A stretch of DNA of 64,000 nucleotides from Phycomyces nitens (lineage: Eukaryota > Mucoromycota > Mucoromycetes > Mucorales > Phycomycetaceae): contig JAHRBC010000008.1 in NCBI GenBank assembly GCA_022702545.1, positions 1,178,001 through 1,242,000 of the forward strand. The letters are read 5' to 3'. Under the pieces are notes generated by a model. That model was not told the origin of the DNA. It saw only the letters and a list, made by a program, of their open reading frames with translations, and searched no databases. The position numbers were made by a program, and so were the translations under genes. This document shows, one piece after another, positions 61,266 to 64,000 of the stretch (position 1 is the first letter of the stretch; the number at the start of each line of letters is the position of its first letter).

Positions 61266-61420
61266 AGAGATCAAGAAAGGCTTGGAAGATGCTTCAGAAG
61301 CTATTGGATCCCAAGACTGTCAAGTGGTGTATCGATTAAATCTCAAATACATGGAAATGGGTTTAGCCTTGGCAATGGATTATCCAAACACCAAATTTTC
61401 GGTTTACTGGAGCAATTGTA
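61266..61420 (+). pseudogene. Fragment resembling a SAM-dependent methyltransferase
   Basis: About 50 codons on the + strand: EIKKGLEDASEAIGSQDC, then a segment ending MGLALAMDYPNTKFSVYW. The A-x-D-YPNTKF-x-V end is like the strand 1/helix/strand 2 region of class I methyltransferases (canonical GCGxG...MAxDYPNSKFxGxD), but the glycine-rich loop is gone. Flanking sequence shows no continuation, so it is a relic at best. Confidence 0.35.
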
Positions 61421-62689
61421 AATATTTTTTTCACTGTTATTTATTGTCATCTCGACGTGGGACTTTTTTTTTCCTCAGTATTGCCTTGCATCAGAAATTG
61501 AGGACTGGTAGGTGATCATGTAAGGATAACATAAAGGGCTTTGTATGGATTTACAATAATTTGGCTATTCAGCAGCATATATATAAAATAAAATATATTT
61601 ATTCAATTGTGACTTGTTACACCAGGCGGCTCCAGTTTTTTTTTGCATAGGTTTCAGAAAGACTATATGCAACCAAAAGTCTTGGTGGTCACAAAATAAT
61701 GTCAATTGTAGCCAGGTCTTGATTTTATAGAGACCTCTTTTTATACATGTCTAAAAAGACTTGTGCTTGCACCACATCTATTTAACAATTCAATTGTGTA
61801 CTTTGGCCTATACTTTCCATAGCAACAGATCCGTGTGGTTGCATATGTTTTCAATATCCAATAAATGCAAAAAACAACAAAAACAAAACAAACTCCGAAC
61901 TTTCCCATAAAACTCAGGCTATCTTGCGTTTTTTGTTTATAGAGCAGAAAATATCCAAATAACAATTAGTCATAATAAAACTAGCTTATACAAATACCAA
62001 CAAGTTTGTTTTGAACCAGCATATAATATTAAAAAATACCAAAGTATCAGGAAAATGATCATTAAACAGCCATGAAACAAACAACCGATCCTAGCTCAAT
62101 CACCAATTGAGGTATATTCAGTTGTAGAACAACCAAAAGAGAGAAAATAAAAAAAAGGGTGCGAGGGTATTATTATTATTGATTGATTTTATTTATTTAT
62201 TTATTACCAAACTTTACATGGTATCATGATTGCCTTTGCGATAAAGCATTCTATTATGGAATAGTCCCGAATCATTGTATATCAATGTAAGGCGAATGTG
62301 TCTAATGTGCAACAGTTATACGAGATATTATCTCATAGAGATTTATTGGAATATATAAAGGAAAAAAAAACCAAGAAATATATCTCAATATTCAAAATCT
62401 GGTCTTTTTTTTGTCAGAATGGTCCATGGATTCAAGGCATGATAATATCTTCAAAGACCATTGGATACATGGATCAGTGTTTTCCTTTGAGCCTGCAAGC
62501 AAGACCGCGAGCGAGCGAGCGAGCAGTGGTTACATTCCGGAATTTCTCCCGCCTTGTCCTCTATTCTTAGATCCCTTTTGAAGAGTACTGGTAAATAGTA
62601 TACGATTAAAGGAGATAAAGCTTCTGGTGGTGATGGTACCCTTTATGTCTAGTAAAAAACCCCCCACCCTCCATCACCTTGTACTTCAG
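61421..62689. other. Gene-free stretch
   Basis: Short frames only (for example 62298-62570, + strand). A perfect (GAGC)n run lies at about 62507-62523. No gene recognised. Confidence 0.4.
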
Positions 62690-62830
62690 TAATCAGGTTC
62701 CCAAGGCTAAATCCATTAGCCACAATCAATTTGAGATTCAATCCATGCAGCCCACCAGTAACCCGGCTTGAAAATCTTGGGCTTCAATAGCTTCCAAGCA
62801 GTTTCTAAGCCCTTGGTGATCTCCACAGAA
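62690..62830 (-). repeat. Inverted, diverged copy of the 61.27-61.42 kb fragment
   Basis: Read on the minus strand, GGCTTAGAAACTGCTTGGAA, GAAGCTATTGAAGCCCAAGA, ATTGAATCTCAAATTGATTG and GGATTTAGCCTTGGGAACC line up in order with GGCTTGGAAGATGCTTCAGA, GAAGCTATTGGATCCCAAGA, ATTAAATCTCAAATACATGG and GGTTTAGCCTTGGCAATGG of the + strand fragment. The frame is broken here. Confidence 0.5.
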
Positions 62831-63422
62831 AACTATTCTTAAATTAGTCCTGGTAAGTCAGTCTTGAACATATATATATATATATAAAGTGTTAATCTAT
62901 ATTTGGAATGACATTTTTTGTTCTTGTTTTTTTTAAAAAAAAGAAAATGTCGAAAAGTTGCGTCTAGTTTAAATCGCCGATTAATAAGCAAAAATAAAAA
63001 ATTTAGATTGATGGAATAATTTTTTTAAAAAAAAAGTAAATCTGTTGCCAGGACGACAAGATTTTCTTGCCCAAAAAAAAAAGAAGAAAAGAAAACGAGA
63101 GAGATGAAATCAAAGATTATACATGACAAACAAACAAAAAAACACCAGATTTTTTGATGGGCATTCCCTGAATGACAATATGCGATAAGAACAAACATTC
63201 TATTGTATTTATAAAAAAGGAGATCTAATAAGAAAACATGTGAATATCACAGGTGTAACTTGTTCATCTAATGTATTATAGATGGCTCTCAACCTGGTTA
63301 ATGTTAATGGTATATGTTATATACACTAATTCGCCTCTCCTTTCTCATGCGTTTATTCGTTTTTTGGGTTTTTGTCTTTTTTTTTAAAAAATATATAGAT
63401 AGATATACACTTGTTGTTCTTT
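62831..63422. other. AT-rich 3' flank of PRP8
   Basis: Poly-A/poly-T runs and TA repeats (62870-62885, 63390-63410); no coding signal. Confidence 0.45.
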
Positions 63423-64000
63423 TTATGCAAACGAATCCTCAATATCAGCATCTCCACCAGTCTCCATCTCACTGCTAAAGTTCATAAAGTGAGACGCACG
63501 ATGGGATTCATGGTAAAACTCCTTTGGTACATCTAGTACCAGGCGATAATTCATATTCGCATTGAATTGAGCACCCATAACTAAAATGAATAAATAATAT
63601 GTAATTAGTAAAAACAAAAAAAAAGTCTCACAATTACAAAGATTTAATTACTCACAGTTGTAATTCCAGATTTCAGAAGGAGCCATAAAGAAGCCAAGGA
63701 AACGATCTGACAAGAGAATTTGCACCTTCTCGGCATGGGTAGGCAAGAATCCCTGTGGGTTACTGCTGGTATCCATATTGTTCTTGCCCCATTCAAAGCC
63801 ACCTGGAGTGATCTTATAGGCTGTGAGGGAGCACGAACCGGGAGTAAAAGAACAGGTGAGTGCAACGGCCTTTTCACCATCCCAGGACTTGTTGTTAGCC
63901 AACAACTTGGCGTGTGTGGTCACATCTTGGGGTGAAATGTTCATCAATTCTTGGGGTTGCGTGTGAATCCAGCCCAGGGGTTCCAGATCTGCCAAATACT
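63423..64000 (-). CDS. PRP8: Pre-mRNA splicing factor Prp8, C-terminal MPN/Jab1 domain (partial)
   Basis: Exons 64000-63656 (open to the right edge) and 63580-63423. The 167 visible residues read [111 protein letters not shown], which is the Jab1/MPN domain that ends Prp8. This domain binds and regulates the Brr2 helicase in the U5 snRNP. The MPN metal site is degenerate in Prp8 as known for the family. The tail ([17 protein letters not shown]) ends in Ala as usual; in the family this tail can plug the Brr2 RNA tunnel. The bulk of the gene (over 2,000 codons) lies outside the window. Confidence 0.96.

Overview
The window is nuclear DNA of a filamentous fungus, most likely an early-diverging (Mucoromycota-type) species. 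The evidence is AT-rich DNA, genes split by many short GT-AG introns, pyrimidine-rich leaders, a SETD9-like gene, and intergenic DNA full of decayed Tc1/mariner, Helitron and F-box/LRR relics. Placement below phylum level is not possible from the sequence alone.

Region 1 (1-25 kb) is gene-dense housekeeping DNA: a HotDog thioesterase (partial, left edge), a WD-type TFIIIC subunit, mitochondrial ribosomal protein L7/L12, the polarity scaffold Bem1/Scd2, the U3 snoRNP protein Imp3, a SETD9-like SET protein, a small PH-domain protein, a disordered protein with SITSPR repeats, mitochondrial pyruvate carrier MPC1 and the Rho GTPase Cdc42. Gaps between them hold Tc1/mariner-type transposase relics (about 8.5-9.0 and 21.1-21.8 kb).

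Region 2 (25-54 kb) is accessory, repeat-rich DNA: a Tc1 relic, an F-box/LRR pseudogene, a CACTA-ended miniature element, one intact gene (a TauD-type Fe(II)/2-oxoglutarate dioxygenase with a 7-nt microexon), a decayed minus-strand Helitron (Rep plus Pif1-type helicase), and then a near-identical head-to-tail array of a 5.26-kb unit (two full copies and a roughly 1-kb third). Each unit has an almost G-free tract, two Tc1 relics, a hypervariable minisatellite and a duplicated GC-rich module.

Region 3 (54-64 kb) returns to genes: an Rtp1/Tango6-type RNA polymerase II assembly factor, a tiny two-exon cysteine-rich gene, the Nem1/CTDNEP1 phosphatase, methyltransferase-like relics, and the 3' end of PRP8 running off the right edge.

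Two functional links stand out. Bem1/Scd2 and Cdc42, direct partners in polarity, lie 18 kb apart. Gene models only close if introns with GC-AG borders (five cases) and microexons of 4 and 7 nt are accepted. All exon models here were built by hand from reading frame, splice borders and family motifs, without RNA data or database searches.
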